From the NCBI GenBank assembly GCA_033032865.1, contig JAWHQI010000028.1:9691001-9755000 (forward strand): DNA of 64,000 nucleotides, given 5' to 3'. This document shows, piece after piece, positions 22,754 through 33,543 of this stretch (positions are counted from its first letter, which is position 1; every line of letters begins with the position of its first letter). Under the pieces are notes generated by a model. It worked only from the letters and a program-made list of their open reading frames with translations, was not told where the DNA came from and ran no database searches. The DNA comes from Dactylorhiza incarnata. Lineage: Eukaryota > Streptophyta > Magnoliopsida > Asparagales > Orchidaceae. A program made the translations under genes and the position numbers.

Positions 22754-23257
22754 TTGCAGTCGATGACTCCAGAGCGTAGTGTGTTGGAGTCGGCTCCCCA
22801 ATTAGAGGTCGATTCTTCTAGTGCATGCAGTGAGGCGGTGATTGAGGAGTTGCGTCAGAATATCGAGGCGTTGTCGAAGCAGATGGTCATAATGCATACG
22901 CAGATTCAGAGTTTGATGGTTGCTACTTTTGGGCAGCATCCTTGGGTGCAGGACCTTGTTGTGGGTCAAGATGCGGTGTCGGGGAAGGGAAAAAGGAAGG
23001 TTGGCGATTGTGGCAGCCCTGCCCCAAGTAAAAAGAGCAAGCAGGAGTTGGATCTTCAAGGTGCTCCGAAGAATATCAGGTATTGCACTTTTTGCAGAAA
23101 GATGGGGCACGATCTTACCCAGTGTTGGAAGAAGGAGAAGTCATGTGAGTATTGTGGGCAAAGAGGGCATGATGCGACTCGATGCCGGTTAAAGGATATG
23201 ACGTGCTATCAGTGTGGACAGAATGGGCATGTGAAGTCCCGGTGTTCGCAGTTCTAG
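22754..23257 (+). pseudogene. gag: Chromovirus G gag remnant with three zinc knuckles
   Basis: This 167-codon frame has a short coiled coil (EELRQNIEALSKQMVIMHTQ, residues about 29-50), a basic segment, then three CCHC knuckles in series: CTFCRKMGHDLTQC, CEYCGQRGHDATRC and CYQCGQNGHVKSRC (residues about 111-164). This is a nucleocapsid region that binds RNA. The capsid domain expected in front is missing, so it is a truncated Gag. A protease remnant follows about 220 bases later on the same strand, which makes it part of a Ty3/gypsy element rather than a host zinc-knuckle protein. Confidence 0.8.
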
Positions 23258-23469
23258 TTGGCCGGCCAGCAGCTTGCTCCTACGGCTCTGGTACCACCAC
23301 CGCCTCAGCAGCGGCAGTTGGGTCGCGGAGATGCCGAGTAAATTCTTGTAGCAAAGGAAGGAGAGCAGTTTTTTCCCCGGTGATTCCAGGTAAAATTCTA
23401 ATCTAACTCTTAGCTTCCAGCTTCTGTTCTAGTTTGTTTTCGCTCGTTTAGTTGCGTATCCAATTTTAT

Positions 23470-24140
23470 AGGAGAGTTTAAGGTAAAGATCCGTTGGACG
23501 CACGTCCTTTTCGATTCGGGTGCTACTCACTCGTTCGTAGCTAGGACTTTTGTAGAGCGTCATAGTTTGACACTCGATTGGGTTGGTGATACCCTTAGTG
23601 TTAAGTTTCCCCTCTTAGGTGGTTTCTTAGCTTTTGCTAATCTCAAGGTGCTAGGCCTGGTAATTTGCATTGTGATCTTGGGCATGGGATGGTTGTCCAG
23701 GTATGATGTTGTTATCCAATGCAAGGTAAAGCGTTTGTCATTCAAGATGGACATCAGTCATCCCTTGAGTGTGTTTGGCTTGTCACGCTAGGTTTTCCCC
23801 GATTATTTTGTAGTGTGTGCTCAGAACCTTTAGTTTCCGGTTGTTTTGCTTACCTTGTTTCTATGTTAGAAATTGGTAGCAGTTTGCCGTGTATAAAATA
23901 TTTTTCCGATGGTGCGAGAGTTCGCTGATGTTTTCCCCGTTAGTCCCCCTAGTTCTTCGCCCTGGAGTGCTCCCGTCTTGTTCGTAAATAAGAAGATAGT
24001 TCGATAAGGTAGTGTATCTGTTATCAAAAACTGAACAAGGTGACCATCAAGAACAGGTATCCGTTACCTCAGATTGATGGTTTGCTTGATCAGTTGCGTG
24101 GTAGCTCGATGTTTTTGAAGATTGTCTTTTTTTTCATTTA
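23470..24140 (+). pseudogene. pol: Chromovirus G protease and N-terminal RT scrap
   Basis: The aspartic protease is clear: LFDSGATHSFVA, then SLTLDWVGDTLSVKFP, and ILGMGWLSRYDVVIQC, where the second motif usually has Asp before Trp. The first part runs in the frame 23567-23790. After a gap, RT begins with REFADVFP, SPWSAPVLFVNKK and [25 protein letters not shown] (about 23905-24120), with stops and shifts. The rest of RT, RNase H and integrase are absent, lost between about 24140 and 24480. Confidence 0.8.
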
Positions 24141-24497
24141 GGCTACCATTAGTTGAGGATCCGCGAGTCAGGTGTTCCGCGGTCTGCTTTCCGTTCTCGG
24201 CTTAGGTAATGTCCTTGGTAATGTCCTTTTCCTTTTGGGGTACTTCCTTCGTTTAGGTTAATTGGGAGGTGATGAATTTAGAAGGCTTTGTCGTGAGTTT
24301 TGATCACGGATCGGGTTATCTATTTTGAGTGCTGAGACAAAATCTTATTCGCATATGTTTTCCTAGCCCTCTTCGGTTAGCGTTTCTATCCTGCGAGCGT
24401 TTGCTTATCTTCCCCTTTACCCTCCCTTTTTCATTCGTTTGTATTTTAAGTTTCGGTTCTATGTTTCGGGACGAAACTTCCTTTTAGGTGGGGTGAT
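24141..24497 (+). other. Decayed G sequence ending in chromovirus 3' signals
   Basis: No gene is seen. It ends with TTTCGGGACGAAACTTC and a purine tract (TTTTAGGTGGGGTGAT), the usual chromovirus sequence just before the 3' LTR. Confidence 0.6.
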
Positions 24498-25652
24498 TAT
24501 AACGCCTCGGAATTTTCAGGAATTATTTTATTCCTTCTTTAACGTCCTTTTTGACGTAAGGGCGTTACGTTAGTGCAAAGTAAGCGGTGCGCCACCGTTT
24601 GCGCATTTTCGCGTTCGTTCGGTCAATTCGACCAAACTTTGGAGTGTGCCGGATTTTGGAAATTTTATGTTAGGAAATTAAGTTATTCAATTTTAGAGAG
24701 GCTCGTCGAAGTTTCGTTGCGATCCGAGCGTTTTTAGAGCCCCGATGATTTTCCGAAGATTTTGTATATTTATCCTCGCCGCAATCTTCAAAAATTTATA
24801 TCTTGAGTTTGGCTCGTCGGATTTTGATTCCGCCATCTCCGTTGGATTCGTAGCGCCGACATTTGTCTTTGGTGCAATTTTCGTTGGAATCGGCGATCGT
24901 TGGTTCGACCTTTCTTTTCTTATTCTTATTATTATTATTACTAAGAGATCAGCTGTCATCCACTATCCATCCATTATACATTTATATCTATATATATTAT
25001 TATATACTCCATCCACTATCTATTTATATATATTATATCAAAATATCTTTATTCTTCTTCTTCCCTAAATTCCCGAACCAGACAGAAATCCGAGAGAGAA
25101 AAAGAGAGAGTTTTAGGGTTTCTTGAGCTTTCCGACCGCCGCCGACGGAACTCCAGTGCTCGAAATCTTTGCCGGAGCATAGTTTTGGATAGCTCTCGCC
25201 GTGCTTGTCATGTGCATGGTAAGTTTCATTCGATTCGTAGATTTTTGGCGCTAGGGTTAGCGGCCCTAACCCTCTTTTTGTCCATTTTGCGTAGATTCTT
25301 CAAGTGTAGGCCGTGTTCGAGCCGATCCGTGGCGTGGAGGGCTTGTGAGGCCGTTCTTCGGCGTTTCGAGTAAAGGCAAGTGGTGGTTTGATCTTTTCCC
25401 CCTCCTGGGCTTGTATGTTTCTTCAGACCCTTTTTTGGTCACCAACCTTTTATTCTCAACCGTTTGATCTCCTCAAAAATCATTATCATTCGTTGGAAAG
25501 AGTAGGAGAGATGGGGAAGAGAGAGAAGAGAGAGGGGAGAGAAGAGGCATAAATGGAGGAAGAAAGTGAGGGAGAGAGAGAGAGGGAGTGAGAGAGAGGG
25601 AGTGAGAGAGAGAGACGGATAGGGAGAGAGAGATAAATTAAATTTTTTACGT

Positions 25653-25997
25653 TAAAATGTACATTTTTTTACAAAACAAAAATTGTAAACGTGATTTTTA
25701 TTTTTTTACGGTCATTTTGAGTACTCATATGCATATGTTGCGGGCGCATCCCGCAACGATGCATCGCACGGGCAAAGCCCGTGCGGAGGCGAGAGAAGCC
25801 TGCCTGGATGCGGTCGAAGACCGCCCGAGAGCATCAAGAACATGAGAAGAGGGGGAGGGGCGAAGCCCGCCGGGGGTGGGCAAAGCCCATTTGGTTGCGG
25901 GCAAAGCCCGTTTGGTTACGGGAAAAGCCCGCTTGGTTACGGGCGAAGCCCGCAACGACGCATCTAGAACGGGCGTAGCCCATTCGAAGATGCTAGT
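25653..25997 (+). mobile_element. Helitron-like 3' end
   Basis: A series of short CG hairpins (CACGGGCAAAGCCCGTG, GCGGGCAAAGCCCG, ACGGGCGAAGCCCG) ends in GGGCGTAGCCC (25971-25981), an 11-base spacer, then CTAG followed by T (25993-25997). A hairpin about 11 bases before CTRR, inserted before T, is the Helitron 3' terminus pattern. The 5' TC end was not located; 25653 is only where similarity to 47232-47147 begins. Confidence 0.6.
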
Positions 25998-26269
25998 ATA
26001 TATATATATATTTGGTTTAGTGTGGTTGAATGCTGTTAATTTGAGTGTCCTGTTAGTTTGTTGGGGGTTTTTGTGTGTTGAAGATGAGTTCTGCTAGATT
26101 GAAATAGAGTTAGAAAATCTGACTGTAAATTTATCTGTTTGTTAATATCCAGTAAATTTTACTTAGCATATTTCTGGATTTTCTGGTTTTTTCTTAGTTC
26201 CTTTTTATGTATGAGATCTGTCCAATCGAATTCTCCACTTAGACTTTTCCTGAATTTTTCCATTTTTAA

Positions 26270-27080
26270 GCCTTCCCGTCGATCGGCACCCTGTCCCGTC
26301 GATCGACAGGAGAGGGCTGAGTTTTCAGCTGTGTCAAAATTTCTAAGGGAAAAGCGACGGGACACCCGTCGATCGGGCTCCCATCCCGTCGATCAGGCTC
26401 CCGTCCCGCTGAGCTTTTTTTTCCTTTGCCTTAGCCAAGTTCTTGTGTGTCTTCTGAAATCGGCAGGTCTTCCCTCCGATTGACGGGACCACCCGCCGAT
26501 CGACGGGACAGGCAGTTGATCTTGTTTCGCTCTTCTTCCCGTCGACTTTGCTTAACTTTTCCCGTCGACTTTGCTTAACTTTTCCCGGCGACTTTGCTTA
26601 ACTTTTCCCGTCGACTTTGTGTTTTCCCCGTCGATTTTATTGACCTTTTCCGTTGACTTTCTTGTGTTTTCCCCGTCAACATTTTTTGTGTTTTTCCCGT
26701 CGATTTTATTGACCTTTTCCGTCGACTTTTTTGTGTTTTCCCCGTCGATTTTATCAACCTTTTCCGTCGACTTTCTTGTGTTTTCCCCGTCGACTTTCTT
26801 GTGTTTTCCCCGTCGATTTTATAGACCTTTTCCGTCGACTTTCTTGTGTTTTCCCCGTCAACTTTCTTGTGTTTTCTTGTTGATTTTATCGACCTTTCCC
26901 ATCGACTTTGACATAAAGTCCTCCGGTCAATGTTTGATTTAGTTTTCCTTGTTGACTTTGGCTTAAGTCTTTCTCGTCGACTTTTGTTGAGTCTTTCTCG
27001 TTGACTTTGATATAAGTATTTTCCCGTCGACTCTTGTTGAGTTTTCCTGTCGACTTTTGATATGTTTTCTGTCGATTCCA
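26270..27080 (+). repeat. CCGTCGAC/CCGTCGATC motif array in LTR G
   Basis: The left part has CCCGTCGATCGACAGG-like palindromic units (26275-26520). The right part has at least 20 copies of TTTTCCCCGTCGACTTT or CCGTCGATTTTAT, spaced about 20-35 bases. The long frames on both strands across it are translations of the repeat. Confidence 0.88.
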
Positions 27081-28735
27081 TCGCTTATTCTGAATTGCTT
27101 TCAGCATGTCGTTAGGTTCTTTTGCCAGTTGTTCCCGGGTATCTTAAGCGATGTTATCAAGCATTTTAATTTCTTTTGCTGAGACCTTTGCGGTGAAGCT
27201 ATGCTTTATTCTGTGAGTGTCCTGTATTTGATTAGTGATCATTTATGGTGTCTTTTCGTGCCTTATTCGTCGTATTATTACGAGAAGTTCATTAGGAGTC
27301 AATTTTGGACTCACCAAGTGTTTTCTTTTGACCTTTTGAGTATTGTTCTGGTGTTTAGCCTTTGTGTTAAGTTTACCTTCATCTTGTTCCGACACCAAGC
27401 CTTGTATGGTGTCGTCTTGCTAAAATCTTCAAACTTGTTGTAAGTTGAACGTTGATCTATTGATTAATTGTTGAATCCGATGCTTACTGATTCTCTCGTC
27501 TTTAGTTGTGGATAAAAACCATTTGAAATCCTATTTTCCTGCCTGGCACTCCTCCGTTTACTCTGTTGGATTTATGAGCTAAGTATGCTATGTTGTCTAA
27601 TGCTCCGGGTGTTTTCTGGTGATCTGTAGTGAGTTTTTTTTTGTTCATATACTTATATATATATATGCTTATATATGCTTATGCACCACTGCTTCTGGTG
27701 CTTTGTTGGAGTCTGTTGGACGTGTGAGCTAAAAGTCACCGCCACAGTGCCTCTTTTGGGCTGTTGGTTTGAGTGAATTGGAGCCACCGTCGTAGCACTC
27801 TTGTTTGTTTATTGGGATGTGGGTGTTTTGTGGAATATACCACCGTCACAGTGCCATTTCTTGGTGATCAAATACCCGTGGCTCGTATTGCCCGACGTTA
27901 AATGGTGTCTTCTCTTTGAGCTGATCAGTTTCTAGTGCTTGTGAACTTACAGGTATATATATGTATATATTATAATATTATATGTATGACCATCACCTCT
28001 AAGCTGCAGGGATGGACACGTGGTTGGCTTTGATTAGATTGGCTATTACTTTGGTGCAGGCTTTTATCTTACCGAGTGCACTCATTTGAGCTGGCTCGGG
28101 TTGTTGTATGCTTAAATGCTTGTGTGTTTAGTTCTCCTTTCTGCAATCTTTTATTTCTGATTGTTGCTAACCTTGGTTTTTCTTGCTACCACTTGCACTT
28201 TCTTGCTGAGGCATTCTTTTCTTTTGAATGTCTCACGCTCAGAGCCGTAGCTGTTCGTGTTTTAGACTTGGTGTTCTCCGGTGCTGCAGTTAGTTGCAGT
28301 TGTTCGTTCTCCCCTCACGGTTGTGATGTAGTTATTCCTTTTACTTCAGCTTTAGGCTTGTACCTTATTTTTTTTCATGTGGGCTCGTGTCAGTTGTTGA
28401 CGCCCATAGCTTTAGTTTCTGGTGCTAGATTCCCTGATAGCTCTTCTGTTGTTCCTTACTGTTTGTTTACCAATTTGCTCTCTGGGAAGATTTATGTTAG
28501 GTTGCATGAGTTACTTTATTTATATAAACATTACATTCTTGCATAGCATGGTTTTAAGCAAATAACATCTATCTTGAAGATCATAGAGAATCTTTTCTTT
28601 ACTTATACTAAACTTAGATATGTGCATATCATTGCTGGAATGTGGATATTCATGCTCATGTTCGCTAAACCGAACCTATTTTCCGCTGCATATATATATA
28701 TATATAGTTTTCTACTTGTGGACTAGTTGATCCAC

Positions 28736-28936
28736 CAGACCGAGGGACACAGTCCTAAGCTAAGATATAATTTTTCTCTTTTTAATCCAAGCAAATTTAT
28801 GTCTTTTATAAATAAATCGTAAGGAGTGTTTGCCTGAGCGTCTGTAGTCGTCCCGTGCATGACGCGACATCACGACGCGCATTTTCCCCTTGCTCTGATA
28901 ATATTTATTAAATTTATGGGAAAATGCGGGTTGCGG
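28736..28936 (+). other. Unassigned junction sequence before Athila F
   Basis: It matches neither the first 165 bases of the F 3' LTR nor recognisable G sequence. No gene is seen. The F 5' LTR therefore lacks its start. Confidence 0.4.
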
Positions 28937-30758
28937 CACGCCCTCAGTCATGCCTGTGACCAAGGGCGTGTAAACTTAAATTGTTATCTCAACAATCCCG
29001 GCCAATTCCAGGGCATTCTCGTCGAATTGATCAAGTAACGTCCATGTCAAAGTCACGCCCGTGTCAAACAAAGTCACTCCCTTGTTCCTCAACTCTTCCA
29101 GAAGGCCAGCTGTTCCGATTTCTACGTTAAGCAGGTCACGACCGTGACACTGCCGATCACGTCAGTGTGCAACCTTTTTTCAGTCAACCCTTCCAGATCC
29201 ATCCAGAAGAGCAACTATTCTGATCGCTTCAACCACCCCCAGTCATGCCCTCGGTCACGACCATGACCGAGGGCGTGTAATTCTAAAATTTTCCCAATAA
29301 ATAGAGGGGCTCGGCTGAAGCATAGTAGGAAGTTTTACTAAGTGATTTTGAGTGTTTGTGAGCTATTTTGTGCATTTTCCTTTTCTTCTTTTAATTTTTT
29401 ATGTTTTTTTTTGTAATTTTCTCTCTCCTAGCTAGTCTAGTTGTAATCTTTATTTTGGAAATGAAATAGTTTATTCTCTCATGTTGTTCTTCTTTTGCTT
29501 ATGTTGGAGTGTGTGAGTTTATGAGTTTAGTTTTTTTCTTTTAATTTAGTTTCTCTTTATGTTGGTGTGTGTGCGTACGAATTTTGTTTTTATTTTCTTT
29601 GAACTTTGTTTCTTTTTATGTTAGTGTGTGTGAGTGTATGAGTGTTAGATTTTATTGCTTTATAACTTTGTTTTCCTTAAAGTAGAGTGTGTGTGTGTGA
29701 GAGAGAGAGAGAGAGAATTGTTTTTACGCTTTCTTTCATTTCAAAGTAGAGTTCGTGTGGGTATAAGATAGTTTTACATTTTTTGTAATTTAGTTTAAAT
29801 TAAAGAAGAGTGCGTTAGTGCGATTTATTACATGTCATTTAAATTACTATAGAGTGTGAGTTTTCAATTTAGTTTGTCTTTTATTATCTTTCTTTATCTT
29901 CCTTTTTTGCTAAACGCAGTTGGAATCGCTTAAAATATATCATGTACTTTTAATCACTAAAGCCATCCCCATTCCGATGAGTGGCTAATCTCCTTTAGTG
30001 CACTATGTCGAAGAGCATTAGTACAATTAAATGGTTTTCTAAAATAAAAAGATCTCTTTCTTTTCTAAACAAAATTATCGAGCTTAAGGTTTACCCGAGA
30101 AAAATGTTGAGTGGAACCATATAATCGATGTGCGGTTATCATTTCCATTTCTGTATACTAATTAGCCGAGAGGCTCGTGCAAATGGATCGATCGCTCATG
30201 GGTAAAGAGAATTGCGCTCTATCCTCGAGAGAGGATGAGGTAAGTCTCTCAAATTGGAATAAAAACCTAATAGCGGGGCTTACAACATAAAGCGAGTATT
30301 AAGGAAATTCGATTAAAGAATGAGAGTTTGGTCGAATATTCTTAATCTCAGGTGGGCGTACCCTCGAGAGAGGTGCGTTCATACTTATGGAACCTCCACG
30401 GGCAAGCCGTTCTAATTAATTGAAAAATTAGATCTTTTACTTCTAAAAAAACTATTTTCATCTCAAGGTAATTCGACATTGGACGCTATCCTTATCATCA
30501 TTTTTCAAACCCTAGTATACTTTTATTATCACTCTCTAAAAGTAAAAAAAAAACAACTCAAAAACTTATTCCGATAAAATAATAGTTCGTTCCTTATAAG
30601 TAGAAATAATCAACACGATTCGTGAAAAAATACGACCTTGATATTTGCTAAAAATACCCTATACTATACACGATAAGGTATACTTGCCTTTATCAAATAT
30701 TGGTTTGAATAAAATTTAATCAAAAGCTTTAAAAAGAACTCTAATATAAAAGCCATCA
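28937..30758 (+). repeat. 5' LTR of Athila F (left end truncated)
   Basis: Colinear with 37851-39728. It contains GTCACGCCCGTG-type palindromes (about 28940-29280), a TATA-like AATAAATAG (29296-29304) followed by AGGGGCTCGG, and degenerate GTGTGTGAGT-rich repeats (29450-29830) including a GA run at 29697-29717. It ends AAAGCCATCA. Confidence 0.88.
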
Positions 30759-30764
30759 AATTTT

Positions 30765-30782
30765 TGGCGTCGTTGCCGCGGA
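30765..30782 (+). other. Primer binding site of F (tRNA-Asp)
   Basis: TGGCGTCGTTGCCGCGGA differs at two bases from the tRNA-Asp complement TGGCGCCGTTGCCGGGGA and lies six bases after the LTR. Confidence 0.88.
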
Positions 30783-30943
30783 TTTGTGTTCTTATTTTGA
30801 AAAAAAGAAACACTATTAATTTTATCTTTTATTTCTTCCTCCTCCATTTCCTCTCTTATATATATTTTCTAAGCAAAACCAAAAACGCAAAAACAAAATA
30901 TAGAAAAAGCCAAAAAAACCCAATTTTTTTTATATATTAGTGT

Positions 30944-33520
30944 ATGACCCGAGGAAGCTGTTCCAACGACCCGGAAACTCGTTTTGACCCCGAAATCGAG
31001 CGCACCCTTTGTGAGAGCCTTCGGTCACGTGTTCAAAATCCACCTTTAAATCTCGAAGAGTCTGTTGGACACACTATTGTCGAAGCTATGACTGAGCCCA
31101 ATGCAGTTGTGGCCCCGCCACAGACCATGGCGTATTATGCGTGCCCGAATATGGAAGATATGGGATTGAGTCTTGCTCGCCCAACGGTGGCCAATAATAA
31201 TTCTGAAATTAAATCTAACATCATTCAAATTGTACAACAGTTAGTCCAATTTGACGGTTTGCCGGATGAGGATCCAAATTTACATCTTTCAAATTTTTTG
31301 GAAATTTGTGACACTTTTAAAATTAATGGTGTTGCTGATGACGCCATTTGTTTACCTTTATTTCCATTTTCGTTGCCGACAAAGGCTAAGACGTGGTTGA
31401 GTTCTTTTCTGAGAGGAACCATCACTACTTGGGCCGAATTGACGGAGAAATTTTTAACAAAATATTTCCCCCATCTAAAACCGCTAAATTACACACAGAT
31501 ATAGCCTATTTTATTTAATTCAATTCTAAAACTCTCTACAAGACTTGGGAGCATTTTAAAGAGTTCTTGCGTAGGTGTCCTAATATTGCGCTGTCGTCCT
31601 AGCTACAAGTCCAGACATTCTATAATGGATTCAATTTACAAATGTGACAGATGATCGATACAGCCGCTGGTAGAACATTAAATAACAAAACCCCGGAGGC
31701 TGCTCAAGCTTTGTTCGAGGAGATGGCCATGAACGCCTATCAATGGAATGTGCTTAGGTAACGACCAAAAAAACTGGCAGTGATTTACGAAGAGGATGCA
31801 ACTGCTCACATAGCCTTGCAAGTAGAGCGGCTAAGAAAGAAAGTGGCGGAGATGAATGCTTCCTCCTCCACTCACATTTGGGCACCTAATAATAATAATT
31901 TATTCGAAGAATATGTTGATTACCTAGGCAACCCAGTTCGGCCCCCTTCAACCATAATAATAACCCTTACAGTAATAATTACAATCCGGGTTGGAGGAAC
32001 CACCCTAACTTCTCCTGGAGTAATCAAAACAATGCTCAACGCCCGCCTAATGTGAATCCACAAGGACTTCTGCAAGGATTTTCGCACAGAATCCCACCAC
32101 CTCCTCCAAAACCTTCTCCGCTCGAAGATGTTTTTTCTAAATACATCGCGCCCAGCGAGTCAAATATCCAGAATAATACCAGATCGATTAAAAACTTGGA
32201 AAACCAGGTTAGACAATTGTGAATATGGTTTCCGAGCGGCCATATGGAGCTTTGTCAGGGAACACGGAGATGAAACCCAGAGAAAATGCCCACACTATAA
32301 CCCTTCACAGCGGCAAGGAGGTCATCTCCCCATCGCGGGTTGAGCTAAGGTACATGTTTCGAATCCGACCCCTCCACCCTCTTCTTCGATTTTAGATTCT
32401 CTGAATTTTTCTATTGCGACAAACATTTCAAGTCCGACAATTCCTTACCCTTCAAAAATATAATGAGCAGAAGGATGAACAATATCAAAAAATTTTACGC
32501 ATATTAAAACAGATTCAAATTAATATCCCCTTTTGTGAGGCACTCTCTCAGATGCCCAAATACGTGAAATGCCTAAAGGAGTTGCTTTCTAATAAAAAGA
32601 AACTCGAGGGGATTTTGCGCATTTCCCTTAATACGGAATGCTCGGCGGTCCTTCTTAACAAATTGCCTCCAAAGTTGAATGACCCGGGAAGGTTCTCCAT
32701 CCCGTGCCTTTTTGGCAATTTGTTAATAAATTACGCCCTAGCGGACCTAGGCCTGATTATTAATTTAATGCCCTTCTCCCTATTTAAAAAACTCGATTTG
32801 GGTTTTCCTAGCCCACCAAAAATGAGCATTCAACTCGCGGATCGCTTGATAAAGTATCTGATAGGGGTAGTGGTGGACGTCCTGGTCAAGGTGGATAAGT
32901 TTATTTTCCCAGTAGATTTCATCATCCTCGACGTTGAGGAGGACGTTGAGGTACCAATTATCCTTGGCAACGCTTTCCTCTCAACCACCCATGCATTAAT
33001 TGACGTAAGTAACGATCACCACCTCCTTCGGGTCGGAGACAATGAAGTTACTCTTCACATTAATCCCTCCATGCAGAAGTACTTATCGAAAGATGATTCC
33101 TGTTTTCATTTGGAATCCGCATTTGAGGACGAGTGTTCTTCTCTTTCTGAATTGTTGTCTTTCATGTTAGACGATTTAGATCTGGCAAATCTAACCTGTT
33201 TCGACGAATTACTGCCAGATTTGCCTTTCAAACCTTTTGATTCACAAGATTTCAAAATTACTACATTTTACGAAGAACCCCCGGTCTTAGAACTCAAACA
33301 ACTCCCCATTCATTTAAAATACGCATTTCTCGCCAAAAAATTAAAACTTACCGTTATTATTTCTTCTACTTTAAGCGATTCAGAGACTTCCGAATTTATG
33401 GACGTTTTAACAAAGCATCGTCGTGCAATTACATGGAAAATTTCTGATATTAGGGGGATAAACCCCTCTTTTTGCATGCACAAAATTTTTCTTGGGGATA
33501 ATTCCCGCAAAACCATCTAG
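30944..33520 (+). pseudogene. gag: Athila F gag and protease
   Basis: Gag opens at ATG 30944 with FDPEIERTLCESLRSR, then FDGLPDEDPNLHLSNFLEI, LFPFSLPTKAKTWLSSF and EKFLTKYFPHLKP, the Athila capsid block. A frame change near 31490 and stops follow, but homology continues through ELFEEMAMNAYQWN-like sequence and the coiled segment ALQVERLRKKVAEM (about 31800-31860). The frame 32414-33520 (368 codons) carries the pre-protease LPPKLNDPGRFSIPCLFG and an aspartic-protease region with ALADLGLIINLMP, FIILDVEEDVEVPIILGNAFL and HALIDV. The usual Ser/Thr-Gly after the catalytic Asp reads Leu-Gly. It ends close to the RT frame, which is one base out of register. Confidence 0.88.
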
Positions 33521-33543
33521 CCTTAGCGACGACTTAGCCAAAC

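Larger units (their letters stand above)
24498..28735 (+). repeat. 3' LTR of chromovirus G, probably with nested Helitron-like sequence
   Basis: It starts TATAACGCCTCGG (for the usual TGTAACGCC) right after the purine tract. The following 4 kb has LTR-like composition, a GA-rich microsatellite (25500-25640), a Helitron-like end (25993-25997) and a CCGTCGAC array (26270-27080). Degenerate CACCGCCACAGTGCC-type words recur at about 27735-27860. The right edge could not be found; the value given is the last point before clearly different sequence. No gene is supported, and the 156-codon frame at 28076 is not recognisable. Confidence 0.5.

Noticed and set aside
26575..27081. Long frames on both strands over the GTCGAC array
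   Set aside because: They are repeat translations (KSTGKTQ-type and FPVDF-type) with no domain and no family match.
28076..28546. A 156-codon hydrophobic frame near the end of G
   Set aside because: No recognisable protein. It sits in a presumed LTR with biased T-rich composition that yields hydrophobic codons by chance.
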